Shown one piece after another: positions 29,875 to 40,916 of a DNA stretch of 64,000 nucleotides. The DNA is taken from assembly GCA_027577595.1 (NCBI GenBank), contig JANBRJ010000007.1, positions 1-64,000 of the forward strand, in the 5' to 3' direction. Positions within the stretch are counted from its first letter, which is position 1. Each line of letters begins with the position of its first letter. Position numbers and translations under genes: made by a program. The notes below the pieces were generated by a model that did no database searches, was not told the DNA's origin, and was given only the letters and a program-made list of their open reading frames with translations. Source of the DNA: Coemansia sp. RSA 487. Taxonomy: Eukaryota > Kickxellomycota > Kickxellomycetes > Kickxellales > Kickxellaceae.

Positions 29875-32800
29875 ATGTCACGGCAGCCAACTCGCTCGAA
29901 TGCCTGGGCTGCTGCGAGACCCAGAAACCAGCAAGTCCACGCGTATATAAAGCAGACGTTGAGTTCGGGTATGATCAATTGCGCGATCCAGGGCCATTTT
30001 CGGTCGGGCTTGAGTAGCCGCTGCAAAGACATAGTTGCAGCCGTTGGGTCGTCGCTTGTTCTTTTTGACGCTGAAATGTCGATGATCTGTGAGGCTCCGG
30101 TGTATGCAAACATTATCAGTCTAGACACCCTAGCAGCAGACAGTGCGCGAGGATCTCATCGTGCCAGCGACAAATTTCCTGGTGACATGTGCGTTGTGCT
30201 GACAGAGAACGGCCATGTTTCGCTTGTTTACATAGAGGAGATCTGTGATGGGCGGCATCGTTTTCGGCTGTGCGACGAGATCAAGCCCAGCTGCTACCTG
30301 GACCAAGCACCTGGCGATATGCTTCAGCCACTCAGGAAGATCGTAAATGACCCGCATTCGCGGGCGATTGGGATTGTCACATGGATTAACAGTTTCGAGC
30401 TATTGCTTCTCGACTGGACCAGCATCGGTGGCACGCTGTCACGACCCGAAAACACCCGCCCACTGCACCACTGTGTTGGATTGCAAACGGATATCGGCGA
30501 AGCCATTCTAGACACAGCTATCCTGGTATCCTCGGACCCCGAATCGCAAAGGATCCTCCTGGTGGCTGCGATTGTCGCAACCGAGCCGTACCAACAATTT
30601 TGTCTGAGCCTATACGAAACGTGGGTTCGCCGTTCTGCCGATGAACTGCGTTCCGACCCGTCGTTGAACCTTTTGGAAAATCTGCCGCTTCCCTCACATA
30701 CCACAGAGCCACTCCACATTATCCCACTACCGGCGTTTCCGGAATGCTTTTTGCTGCTGACCTACAATGAGATTATCTTTGTCAGCTCGCTGCAGATTCT
30801 GTCGGGGGATGTGTTTCTCCATCGTGTAAAGCTCCCAGAAACCAATGACGGTGACTCGGATCCTGTTCGCGCTTTCTGCGTGGCAGGAACAACGTTTGTT
30901 GATGATAAGGACGGCAGAAAAGATCGGGATTCTCTGCGATCTTTGGAAGAGTTGTCAGGAGGATCGGCTATAGGCTCTGCAAGCCCCCGGTCGTTGATAC
31001 TCTCTGATCAGCGACACGGGCGTTCGTCAAACGCGATGCTTGTGCAAAAAGTGTATATTACTTTACATAGTGGTCGGCTGTACCGAGTATATACCTCGTC
31101 AAAGCCATTTATTGAGGTCACCGAGGTTTCTGCGGATCATCTTGAAACTAGTGTTGGCGAAACTGGCGCATTTCCGGCTGGGGACACATTGATCTACATG
31201 GAGCCTTACAGTGATCCTGAAGCATCGGGCGACCGTTTGCTTGTAAGCGGAGACTGCGCCGACCATTCGATAATCCTAGTCAGCGAGCACCAGACTGGAT
31301 CGGCGGGCGTTCTGGCTAAGCCCACATTTTGTCAGCAAATAACACCTGTTTTCGAAAATCACTGCCCCGTAACCAGCCTCATTCTGCAGCGCGACAGGGC
31401 GTACTGGACCTCTGGGCGGGCAACGACGGCCAGCGTGCAACAGGCGCAGTTCGGGCATTTTGTGCGGACTGAGACCATCTTAGAAATGAGCATCGACGAG
31501 GACCAGCAACACGACAGGCATGTGGCTACGCGGCTTTGGGCTCTTAATAGCATTGAAGTGCCGGGCAGCAGTGGCGGGCACGACTGCGTAAACAAGAAAC
31601 AAAGAATTAGCAAGCAATTGTCGCGCGTAGTGCTCCACAATGAATGTTCTGGGGTGCCTGTTGTCGAAGACGAGCTCGGTAGCTGGAAGATCGATGATGC
31701 CTTGCAACACGCTGTTTCTAGCCCCGACATTGTTCTGGTAAGCGATCTCAGCAATAAGAATGCCGTGGTTAGTAGCACTGGGCTGCTACGAATCTTCAGA
31801 CACAGAATCGATATTGTCGACATTTCTGCAAGCGATCGAACTGATGGATCGAATGAACATACAGAAGCGGTACTGGCATCCACTGCTGATGGCGAAGTAT
31901 TTGTCCATGGTACTTGTTGCCAAATTGGGTCGAAGGGGAGATGGCTAATAGCGACAGCTGTGCATGGGAAAGCAGAGTCGTCTCGTGTCGTTATTGCCCT
32001 AGCCCAAAAAAGTCGCGAAAAGGGCTTTGAGCAGATACACGAAGCTGAAAAAGTGATATATTTCGATGCTGAAATCGCATGCCTAAGGGCTTTTGTGCTG
32101 GGAGAGTCGGTGATTTTGCTTGTCGGTACCCACAGCTGCAAAGTCCATACCTATCGACTCGATGCCGATGCTACACATAAGCTAGAAGTATCGTTTGACA
32201 TTGCGCAGGCTATGAGGTCAACGTTCAAACCACAAAAGGACACAACGTCAGACGATGGCATGGATGTCAATATCGAGTCCGCACAGCTATTACAAATTGA
32301 GTCGCATTGGATTCCCAACGACGTGTATCTGCTATACGCGAAAAGCACGATGTATATCCTTGTTGGTCTTCGGGATGGGCATATGGTATCGGTTGCAGTT
32401 AGCATCCCAAATGAAACACAAGACGAAGCACACCCGTTGGTTTTGGATACAAATACGACTGCAGTTGGACAAGCTCCAGTGTCCTTTGTGCAGCTATCGG
32501 ATCAAGTTTCTCATCGTTTGGATGGACAGGAGGCCACTGGTCATATACTGCAAGCGGGGGTTCTAACAGATTCGCTCTATATCGCTTGCCTCGAGGACAT
32601 TGGGCTTGTCCGGGTATCGGCATGCTTTGGGAAAGACGAGCCGCTCAGACCGATCCATAGCTTGGTTCCGATTGCCAAAAATGAGGCAAAGGCAAGAATT
32701 TGGAGATGTTTTGCGATTCACAGAGACGGTGACGCAAGCGTTTTGACAATTCCGTTCGACAGACAGTGCTATCTACACGATTTTTATGTCGGCAACGAGC

Positions 32801-34209
32801 CTCGTCAGCTTGTATTTGACGATGATACAGGGATGATGCTGGTTGCCGGAGCAATATTTCCGAACTCGTTCTCGCCCAACGTACCTCCGACCTCTTATCT
32901 TCAAGTGCTAGATCCATGTGATGGAGGACAGATGCACGCAGAGATCCGTTTCCATTCCTACGAGATGGCACTTTCCCTAGTCACTTGGCATATACACGGA
33001 CAGAAGCGATACCGCTACATTTGCGTTGGAACAGGGCTCTACATGGAACAGAGCGGATGCGATAATCTGAGCGCACTCTGCTCACGACCCAAAGGCGGCC
33101 GCCTGATCATATATAACCTCAAGACAATTAAACGCAAGGGTCGCACCAAGGCCGTACCATCTTCCGGACAGACCAGCAGCACGTCGTTGGACCAGATTGC
33201 CAACAAGGGCGGATACGAGCTCAAGTACGTGTGGGAATCGGAGCGGGATAGTCCCGTAGTAGCTTTGGCTCCTCTTGGCGACTCTTATCTGGTGGTCGGT
33301 GTTGGTAAGATATGCGTTGTTTTAAAGCTCGATGTGGTACAGAAGCGGCTGATTGAATGCTGCGAAACTCCTTTGCGTTTTCCTATAACAAGCCTGCATG
33401 TGCGCGGACACGATGTTGTTGCTGGCTCGCAAAGAGAGGCGGTCAATGTTTTGCGCTTTGTTCCGGCCCAGAGCGATGACGACTACGATAAGCTTCTACT
33501 GCAAAACAGCGCACGATTTGGAGTGAACACCGTGGATGCATGCTACTTGTCGGATAGCATTGTTGCAGGCGTAGATAACACAGGATTTCTGTATGCAGTT
33601 GCAATTCCTGCCTCAAACAGCGAATTTGGTTTGGATCGCGCATTTGGGATCTGTCTCGGCACAGAGTGTTCACAGATTCGACAAGGATGCCTTGTAAAGC
33701 GCATGCGTCGGCCCGGGCATGTCTTATCTTGGGCGAAGGAGTCCCAGACGAACGAGCACGACGATTCAGACAAGGACAATGTGATGCAGCCAGAAGACAG
33801 CGTGGTTGTCAGCACAGTTTCGGGCGCCATGTGGACGCTTGTTCGGATCAGCGACCAAGCATTTGCGCTGTTGGAAGAGCTTGAACGTGTGATGTGTAGC
33901 TTTGACTGCGGGCATCCAGCAAAACCGCTGGTGGCAGCTGGGGAATCGATCGATCGTGCTCGGCGCAAATCAAGCCTACAATCATCTAATGTCATCGACG
34001 GGACATTGTCCACTACATTCCTGAACGGGCTTGCGCTGTCTGAGCAACTGCAAGTTGTTGCCTCTTCGGAAGAGCTGCGGCGGCTTTCTCTAGTACTGGA
34101 CATTGCTGACAAGGGTGTTGATCAGGAAACAGCTCCACAGACAAATGAGCGAATTGTACAGATTATATGTCGACTTATATGGACAATCAATTATGTATGC
34201 ACTTGCTAG
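29875..34209 (+). CDS. DDB1/CPSF160/Mms1-superfamily beta-propeller protein
   Basis: 1444 residues, intronless. The family forms three seven-bladed propellers that scaffold cullin-4 type ubiquitin ligases (DDB1, Mms1, Rik1), 3'-end processing (CPSF160) or the U2 snRNP (SF3b130). The N-terminal propeller text appears at about 30-400. The CPSF-A region is at about 1000-1330: GGRLIIYNLKTIKRKGRTK, then VVALAPLGDSYLVVGVGKIC, and RFGVNTVDACYLSDSIVAGV followed by GFLYAVAIP. It is too divergent from DDB1, SF3b130 or CPSF160 to name. The length and divergence suit an Mms1/Rik1-like fungal member, which would act in replication-fork repair or heterochromatin. Its convergent neighbour is eIF3j. Confidence 0.75.
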   Translation: MSRQPTRSNAWAAARPRNQQVHAYIKQTLSSGMINCAIQGHFRSGLSSRCKDIVAAVGSSLVLFDAEMSMICEAPVYANIISLDTLAADSARGSHRASDKFPGDMCVVLTENGHVSLVYIEEICDGRHRFRLCDEIKPSCYLDQAPGDMLQPLRKIVNDPHSRAIGIVTWINSFELLLLDWTSIGGTLSRPENTRPLHHCVGLQTDIGEAILDTAILVSSDPESQRILLVAAIVATEPYQQFCLSLYETWVRRSADELRSDPSLNLLENLPLPSHTTEPLHIIPLPAFPECFLLLTYNEIIFVSSLQILSGDVFLHRVKLPETNDGDSDPVRAFCVAGTTFVDDKDGRKDRDSLRSLEELSGGSAIGSASPRSLILSDQRHGRSSNAMLVQKVYITLHSGRLYRVYTSSKPFIEVTEVSADHLETSVGETGAFPAGDTLIYMEPYSDPEASGDRLLVSGDCADHSIILVSEHQTGSAGVLAKPTFCQQITPVFENHCPVTSLILQRDRAYWTSGRATTASVQQAQFGHFVRTETILEMSIDEDQQHDRHVATRLWALNSIEVPGSSGGHDCVNKKQRISKQLSRVVLHNECSGVPVVEDELGSWKIDDALQHAVSSPDIVLVSDLSNKNAVVSSTGLLRIFRHRIDIVDISASDRTDGSNEHTEAVLASTADGEVFVHGTCCQIGSKGRWLIATAVHGKAESSRVVIALAQKSREKGFEQIHEAEKVIYFDAEIACLRAFVLGESVILLVGTHSCKVHTYRLDADATHKLEVSFDIAQAMRSTFKPQKDTTSDDGMDVNIESAQLLQIESHWIPNDVYLLYAKSTMYILVGLRDGHMVSVAVSIPNETQDEAHPLVLDTNTTAVGQAPVSFVQLSDQVSHRLDGQEATGHILQAGVLTDSLYIACLEDIGLVRVSACFGKDEPLRPIHSLVPIAKNEAKARIWRCFAIHRDGDASVLTIPFDRQCYLHDFYVGNEPRQLVFDDDTGMMLVAGAIFPNSFSPNVPPTSYLQVLDPCDGGQMHAEIRFHSYEMALSLVTWHIHGQKRYRYICVGTGLYMEQSGCDNLSALCSRPKGGRLIIYNLKTIKRKGRTKAVPSSGQTSSTSLDQIANKGGYELKYVWESERDSPVVALAPLGDSYLVVGVGKICVVLKLDVVQKRLIECCETPLRFPITSLHVRGHDVVAGSQREAVNVLRFVPAQSDDDYDKLLLQNSARFGVNTVDACYLSDSIVAGVDNTGFLYAVAIPASNSEFGLDRAFGICLGTECSQIRQGCLVKRMRRPGHVLSWAKESQTNEHDDSDKDNVMQPEDSVVVSTVSGAMWTLVRISDQAFALLEELERVMCSFDCGHPAKPLVAAGESIDRARRKSSLQSSNVIDGTLSTTFLNGLALSEQLQVVASSEELRRLSLVLDIADKGVDQETAPQTNERIVQIICRLIWTINYVCTC

Positions 34210-34385
34210 CCCAAGGATCATCGACCTTTCAGAGCTCCCTATCAAATTCTTTCATGGCTCGAATAGACAAAAGAAATAGACCAGAGACGGGGGATGCATG
34301 CTAGCAAATGGAAATGTATTTTTATAAACTTGCAACGAAGGCAGCCCAAACAAAAGCGCAACACATTCTGCCACTTGGAAAAAAG

Positions 34386-35268
34386 CTACATGAAATCGTC
34401 AAAGTCATCGAACCCCTTGCTGTAGTCGGTCATGTCCATCTGGTTCTTTGGGGCAGAAACAACAGTTGCCTTTTTGCCTGATTTCTTCTTTGTTTTGTTG
34501 TCGCGAGCAGCCCTCTGCTTCTCGTTTGCAAGAGCGGTCAGCGTGCTGGCGAACTTGCGCACATCAACGTCCTTCAGCGGGAGAGCCAGCTCACGGATAA
34601 ACTTCTCCAGGAACGGAACATAGACGCGGTTGTTCTGGCATTTCTGGATCCTTTCCACAAGCGCCTTCTGGAACTCGTCAAACTCTGCTTGTGTCTTGGG
34701 GTTTATGTTAACGATGGTCTTATTCATCTCGGTGTCTTTGACTGTAAGCCCAGCAAACAGATCGTCAGTGTTTTGCAGATCAGACTCCACCTGCCTCAAA
34801 CGCTCACGCTCCTGCGCGTCAAGGCCATCATCCTCGTCGCTATCATCGTCAAGAGCAGCCTCGGCAGCAGACTTCTTGGCCTCGCGTTCGGCCTGGCGCT
34901 CAGCGATTTTCTCAGCAAGGGTTTTTTTTGTCTTTGGCTTTGGCGCTGGAACATCTGCAGCCTTTGCATTTTCCTCGTCTGAGGAGTTGTCGGACTCGTC
35001 CCAGTTGTCGGGAATGTCGCTGTCGCTTTCTTCCTCCTCTCCCCACTTGTTCTTGCGCGGCGGTGCAAAAGTGGATGCGGCCTCATTATCAGAATCTTCT
35101 ACTCAATAGATAGGTTAATGATTTATTCCAGCAAGGTCACCAAACCCCTCCAAAAGAACAGCTCAATTTTGTGTTAGCGAAATGCTACTGAAGCCCAATG
35201 AAAGGCAAAAAAAAGAGCGCTGATGTGGGCTGAAAAGTAAAGGATTTCAACTTACCCCAGTCGGACAT
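34386..35268 (-). CDS. HCR1: translation initiation factor eIF3 subunit J (Hcr1), two exons
   Basis: Exons in coding order are 35268-35256 (13 nt) and 35098-34386, joined across a 157-nt intron with GTAAGT donor and GAGTAG acceptor. The protein is 241 residues and begins MSDWEDSDNEAASTFAPPRK. That acidic start with the invariant Trp is the eIF3j signature that binds the RRM of eIF3b. The middle is acidic then Lys/Glu-rich (coiled coil). The conserved C-terminal half has VYVPFLEKFIRELALPLKDV, and the end DYSKGFDDFDDFM is the family's terminal motif that reaches the ribosomal decoding centre. The factor helps eIF3 bind 40S and aids recycling and 20S pre-rRNA processing. Confidence 0.92.
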
Positions 35269-35557
35269 TATGCTCGCTTGTTCCAAATGCGTTTGTGCGA
35301 TGCTTATTGGTAATAAAAAAAGATAATTTGCTATATGCTAACAACAGAAACAAAAAAGTGTAATGAATTAAGCAAAGAAAAAAAGGAAGAATGCAAAACC
35401 TACTTTTTAAAATTCTGCTTTAATTTTTTGCTGCAAATTCTTTGCAGGTCTTTGTGGCTCAGCCAATTTAGGAAATTATTTTTTATGACTGCGAACTGCA
35501 TCCTAATCACCGCTGATCGAGCCTTCTCCACTAATGCTTGTGAATTTCCGGTGTTAA

Positions 35558-35584
35558 GGGAGGTTTGTATAAATACAACCTCCC
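35558..35584. repeat. 27-nt palindrome
   Basis: GGGAGGTT and AACCTCCC form the outer arms. The inner GTAT/ATAC pairs after one bulged T. It is a strong cruciform or hairpin candidate in gene-free DNA. It could be a leftover of a small inverted-repeat transposon. Confidence 0.55.
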
Positions 35585-36119
35585 GTACTGTGCTTGATTG
35601 TAGACGAATTTCAGCCCAGGAGGCAATAAGAGCATAAAACTCCATACAATAAGCTTATTTAAAATAGACATTAATGGGTTAAAAATAGGAAAGTAGAGGT
35701 AATATGTTTACAAACGGGAAAACATCAATTAGTCCTACCAATAAACAACGAAAAGTATTGTGCGATACCATTTTGCTTTATTATTAGAGATGGGATGGAC
35801 AAAACAAATACCAACCGACAGCTGCTGTAAGCATCATCCACATGTTCTGTAGACAGTTACTGTTGCCATCTATGATGTAAAAGGTGAGTTTTCACAGCAA
35901 CAAGGACAAGAAACCTCCTCTTCCACTTTCGCAACTTTTGAAATCTTTTTTTGGAATTTCAACAGTTTGCACACTTCCCTGCTGGCTGCCTGGTCTAGGA
36001 AGAGCAGACACGGCGTTTTACATATCAATAGCAAATTGTTTACAAGGTAGCGAACATGACGACTTCTGTCTTGGCTATCGCTAATTCCACATGGTTGCCA
36101 TGAGCTGTTCTCTCCTAAG

Positions 36120-36182
36120 GGTTGAGATCTCCGTTGACGGCACTTGAAAACTGTGGTTCTGGAGATGCACCCTTCACCATTG
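36120..36182 (+). pseudogene. isolated exon-like segment resembling the start of an ML (NPC2-like) domain
   Basis: Preceded by CTCCTAAG (acceptor-like) and followed by GTAAGT. The open phase reads SPLTALENCGSGDAPFTI, which resembles the first strand of fungal ML-domain lipid-transfer proteins, where a Cys-Gly-Ser comes just before the first strand. No matching second exon with the usual P-x-P-P motif was found downstream, so it may be a broken copy or chance. Confidence 0.25.
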
Positions 36183-37032
36183 GTAAGTATATTTTGTTTT
36201 GTTATGTTTTGTGTCTGGTTGAATATTTTTTACTAACGATTATTTTATCTTGGTCTTTTTTCTTTTCTGGTATTTTATATTAACTGATTTCTCTCATAAA
36301 CAACGAAAGACGCTCGACTTTCACACATCATGAAGCCATTGTTTTGCACCAACCTCCCTTCTTCGAAAAAAATTCCAACTCCTGTCTTTTAGTTTTCAGC
36401 TTCTTTAATTTATATCCATTCCCATATGAAAACATTGCATAGTTTATACTTGGAGACAAATAATTAGCTATTCCTGCTGTATTCATTTTGGACGACGAAA
36501 GATACATTTTGGACAATCCGGAAACCTCCAACAAACCATATGCGTCTTTCAAGCGAAACAGAAACATGATTTTGTTTTGCCTTCCATATCCTAATAAAGT
36601 TCATTTAAATAATCCCACTTGATATATATTTACAAAACCTGTGACACGAAATTTAGCCACCAGGTGTATATTTACCATTATTTAACAGTATGCCATGTCA
36701 ACACATATGGTCAGGACTTTTCTTTTCTCTTTGCTTTCATTTTCTACTATACCAATATATATAATAGCAGCAGCACTTGCACAGTGTTGGTAATCAAGCA
36801 AGGAATACAATCAAAAACACCATATCATAAAGCCATTAAGCGATAAAATGCTTGTTAAAGAATCTTGATGACTCTGTGCAAGATGCTGTCGTTTGAAAAG
36901 ATCAGATGTAAAATATCTTTCTGGCTGTTGATTAATGCTAGGCTTATTCCATTAGAAGCAAAATTAACATAAAAATTAGCTACTCGGCGGCTGACACTGA
37001 AAAAGAAAAGAAAAGAAAATCGACTATTGCAG

Positions 37033-40000
37033 TTAAATAGCCTGCTCCGCGCGTTGCTTGTTGGCTTCCTCAATAATGGTCTGTACGTACTGGCTGTTTT
37101 CCTGGTTCAGGCCCTGAACAATCGCATTATAGACTGTCTGGTTTGCATTCTGGATCTCGGTGAACTTCTCTTGGAAGAATATGTACGCATTGATATTATC
37201 CAGCGGAGTTTCCAGCGAAAATTCCTCTTCCAAGCCAGCATCATAGTCATCGTCGTCAGATCCGAAAGAGCCTTCATCTTCATCGCCATCGCCATCGCTG
37301 CCAAGCACCTTGGACGCCTTGCCCGCAAGCTGCTTGAGGAATTCATTCTCGAGGTCATCGGCGTCGTTGTCGTCGTCGTCTCCGTTCTCAAAGGCGCCAG
37401 AATCGTCATCATCGTTTTCGTCCCAGTCAAACTCGTTGTCAAGGTTGTCGTAGTCCTCATCCAGGTCGTCGCCTTCGTAAAGCTTCTCAACCGTGTTACG
37501 GGCCTCGATTGCAGTACCGTATGTGCGGAACGTCTCTAGAATGCCTCGGAACAGCTGGCTGACACCGTGTTGCAAATTCCCGGGCATCTGCTCAGCAGAG
37601 ACGCTCAGAACAGCAGTCACTCCGAGAATAAACAGCTTCTTGTCGTGGACACGGGTAAACTTTCCGCTGTTCTGCAACAGGCGGATGAAGATATCTTCAG
37701 TCCACTTGTTCTGCTCTAACACGTTAAGTGTGAGAACCGCATTGTAGTGGAGAGCGTTCAGAACAACCTCGAGAGAATAGACAAGAAACGCAGACGTCTG
37801 AATGGCGTCGTCAACAAGAAGATATGCTGCTGCGAGGCTGATGAACCCGGGGATCATCCCGTCAACTTTGCCGCGACCGTGAAGCATGATCGCCTCAGTA
37901 AGCTTGCAAGCACACACGCGATCATTCTCGCCGACTCTTTCGCTCTTCATCACGGTCTCAATAATGTCAAAGAGGCGTGCCTGCACATCGCTGTTGGACG
38001 CCACCACGTCGGTGCCATAGCTAACATAGTTGTCCAGCGACGGCAGCATCTCCTCGATGAAGTCAATACCGTCGTTCTTGAAGCAGTCGTATATTACCCC
38101 AAACAGATTCCAGGCATTGGGCGACACTGATTTTACCGAAAACATGCAGCAGTCCAGGATCTCAAACACTTCGTCATATAGATCAATCAGACGCTGCTCC
38201 AGTACAAACCGCACGACTGGGAAAACGACTTCCTCAAGACGATAAACTACCTCAGGAGAACTCTCGAGGTTGATGACCAGTGTGCCTAGTGTCTTTAGCA
38301 CACCCGCGGCAGCCATCGTCTTGTCGCTGATATCCTCAATGTCTGCACTCGACATATCTTGCGAGTTGATGGTAGTATCGCCCATCACACGCATAAACGT
38401 ATCGCACAGCTGCTGTCCAAGCTGCAGAGCAAATGGCGCCATCTTGTCAGCAAATATTTCGACAAACTCTTCAATGACGTGGGTGATTGTGTCAGAGTCG
38501 ATCTCGTTGGTCAGATTGAGGAACACTTGCATTACATTGGGAAGGTGTTCAGCCAGAACATCACGAATGTCCTCATTCTCTATCATGGGCTGCAACGCAA
38601 GGGCCGCGTGCACGCGCACCGGCAGCTCCGGGTCATTGAGCAGCGTGTACACAGCCTCGAAAACACTGCCCACAATCTGTTTATCTGTAAATTCGACGTT
38701 GCTGTAACGGCAGAAGGTGTCGAGGGCACGCGCGCGTAGGAACCCGTGCTTGCTCTTGAACTCTGGGACAATATGTGTGAGAACAAAGTCCTGGAGTTTG
38801 TCAGCAATAGGCGACTTGCGCGATCCAAGGACGCTGCAAAGCGCGCCCATCATATTGAGCGCGCCGTCCTTGGAGCGAGGGTCGCGGGCGTCCTCAGGGC
38901 TCTGCGAATACGTGGCCAGAATTCTGTTGATAAAGTCCAGAATAATGGACAACGTTGACTTTTTGCGATCAATAGCAAAGTCGACAAGCAGGTTCGAAGC
39001 CGCGATGTTGGCCACACCAAAGTCGTCAATAGGGTCAATGCGCTTCTGAACGTATTCAACTGGGTTGTCCTCCCAGAGCTCCTGATCGGCCTCACTAAAG
39101 CACATTTGAGGGAAGATAAAGTGGGACACGATGCCCTCGACATGAGGCTTGAGAAGCTTCCACGCCGACTTTTCCTTGACGCAATCCGCCAAAAACTGTG
39201 AAATCAGCCCACGCACGCGCATCGACATCCACACTTGGCCTGTTGTGTAGCCCTCGATCTGCTTCAGGTATACCTGCATGATCTGTGGCAAAAAGTTGGC
39301 AGTAAAGAGCTTGGCAAATGCGCTGTGTTTCTTGGCGTTGTTGGCAGGAAGGAGCGCAGGGTTTCCGTAGCGGCCGTAGAGACGGTTGACGCTGCGAATA
39401 GCCCATTTCCTTGCCTTCCACACCGGCTCTTGCGCGGAATCCTCGTCAATAGTCTCGCGGTCAAATTCGACAGGCTTTTCAATCATTTTGATAAAGCTGG
39501 TTCCCCATGCAACCAAGCTGTCTGACTCCTTGAATGATGCAGGGATCCCCGACTGAATGCAGTTGTAGTATGACTTGAACGAAACCCAGACCATGCGCAT
39601 CGCCAAGTCATCGTTTGATGCAATCGCCTCATCGGCGATCTTTTGGACTTGAGGGAACAGCTCCTTTGCAATGTCGTCGATGACCTCGCGATTAGGGACG
39701 CTGTAGCGGAATACCTTGATCACCTCAAGCATAGCCAACAACCCTGTATAAACCTTTTGCGCATCCTGTGCATGGACCAGCTCCTTGATTTGCACTGTAA
39801 GCTGGGGCCATTTTTCAGGGAAGTCAAATTTGAGCATAACACCAAGGCATTCGGTGAGCTGGCGCTTGATCGCCAGGGGCGAGGAGTAGATCGCACCAAG
39901 AATATGTTCCTTTGTCAAAGTACGTTCCCCTTCGCTAATGGACGGATACAGCTCAAGTGCGCGGCTGGATCCAGACCATGACCGACGAATCCGATTCTTA

Positions 40001-40375
40001 AAGTAAATCGACGCTGCCTGCTTTGTGCCGATCCCAATATCGGTCGTGCCGATCATCTGAAGCAGCGTGGTAAGAAAGCCCTCTTGTGATTCGAGCTATG
40101 AAATTGGTAAGAAATAAAGCCGCAAAGAGGGGTACTTGTTTTAGGAAATAAATACCATCTATCCAACTATCCATTCTGCTGGGGGGGGCTTTGCTCTGCC
40201 TCTCTAGGATACATATCCATTGAGTGATAGCTACTACAAAGGCTGGGCCAACATTTGCTTATATGCTTGTGGGCACCTCACTTACCTGATGAAGCTGCTT
40301 CTCTGCAGTCTGGCGGACGGTAGGGTCCGGGTGCAGAGTGGAGTCAAAAAGATTGACTAGCGCTTGCAAGTCCAT
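37033..40375 (-). CDS. importin-7/8 type karyopherin-beta (two exons)
   Basis: Exons in coding order are 40375-40286 and 40095-37033, with a 190-nt intron (GTAAGT donor, CATAG acceptor, phase 0). The protein is 1050 residues; human importin 7 has 1038. It carries nuclear cargo such as ribosomal proteins and histone H1 through the pore with Ran-GTP. The start MDLQALVNLFDSTLHPDPTV is the first HEAT helix. The importin-beta N-terminal (Ran-binding) domain contains GTKQAASIYFKNRIRRSW. HEAT repeats continue to about 880. Then comes a very acidic stretch (about 890-960, DDDDNDADD and EDEG) typical of importin-7, Nmd5 and Sxm1. Nmd5 and Sxm1 are both possible yeast counterparts, so no symbol is given. 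Confidence 0.92.
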
Positions 40376-40916
40376 GGTTGCTTTCTACAGATGGTGTGGA
40401 ACGGATGGTATATAGAACGCGCAACCAGCGAAATATAAGGAGCGAATGGTTAGTAAAAGTAAGCAAAGAAAGAAAAATAAAGCAGTAGTTGGAAAAAGAC
40501 AAAAGAAGGAATCGTGGATAAGAGTTTTTGACACAGTGCGGATTTAGCTGATTTTACTCGTTCAACAAACAGCACTCCACCAGAAACTCCAGCAGCAATG
40601 AAGTGTGCTCTTTGTTGTGGTTTGATGTTTTCTGCAGGGCATTTTTTTGATGCAGAAGCGACTGCTGCAAAATACTTTTTTTTTTCCAAGATTTTCGATT
40701 GGTGATTTTATCAAGATCAGCTGTAAGTAGCGTATGTGATCAATGGATTACCGCGTGCCATTGGATGCATTGCTTTGTTTTTCTTGGGTTGCAGGTTCAG
40801 GAATAAGAGTAGGGAAAATACAAAACGCAGAGTACACTTTTGCATCAGCGATACAACCTAAAGCACTTGGTTTCCTTCTCTCTCTCAATCATCCAAATAT
40901 TAACTAGTTTTACAAG
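40376..40916. other. divergent promoter region, importin / RPS23
   Basis: 541 nt. A pyrimidine tract (CTTCTCTCTCTC, near 40874-40886) lies about 35 nt before the RPS23 ATG, as expected at ribosomal-protein transcription starts. No coding sequence. Confidence 0.5.

Larger units (their letters stand above)
35269..37032. other. long intergenic stretch with palindrome and a lone exon-like segment
   Basis: 1.76 kb, AT-rich. Short overlapping frames on both strands at 35335-35645 have no family signature. A near-perfect palindrome lies at 35558-35584. An exon-like segment, AG-flanked and ending in a perfect GTAAGT donor, lies at 36120-36182 and is listed separately. The rest shows nothing recognisable. 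Confidence 0.4.

Noticed and set aside
31359-32141. 260-codon minus-strand frame within the DDB1-like gene
   Set aside because: Ser/Leu/Cys-rich antisense product of codon bias in a real gene.
35335-35645. Overlapping frames on both strands (about 100 and 81 codons)
   Set aside because: Neither has a recognisable domain, AT-rich, no splice or promoter support.
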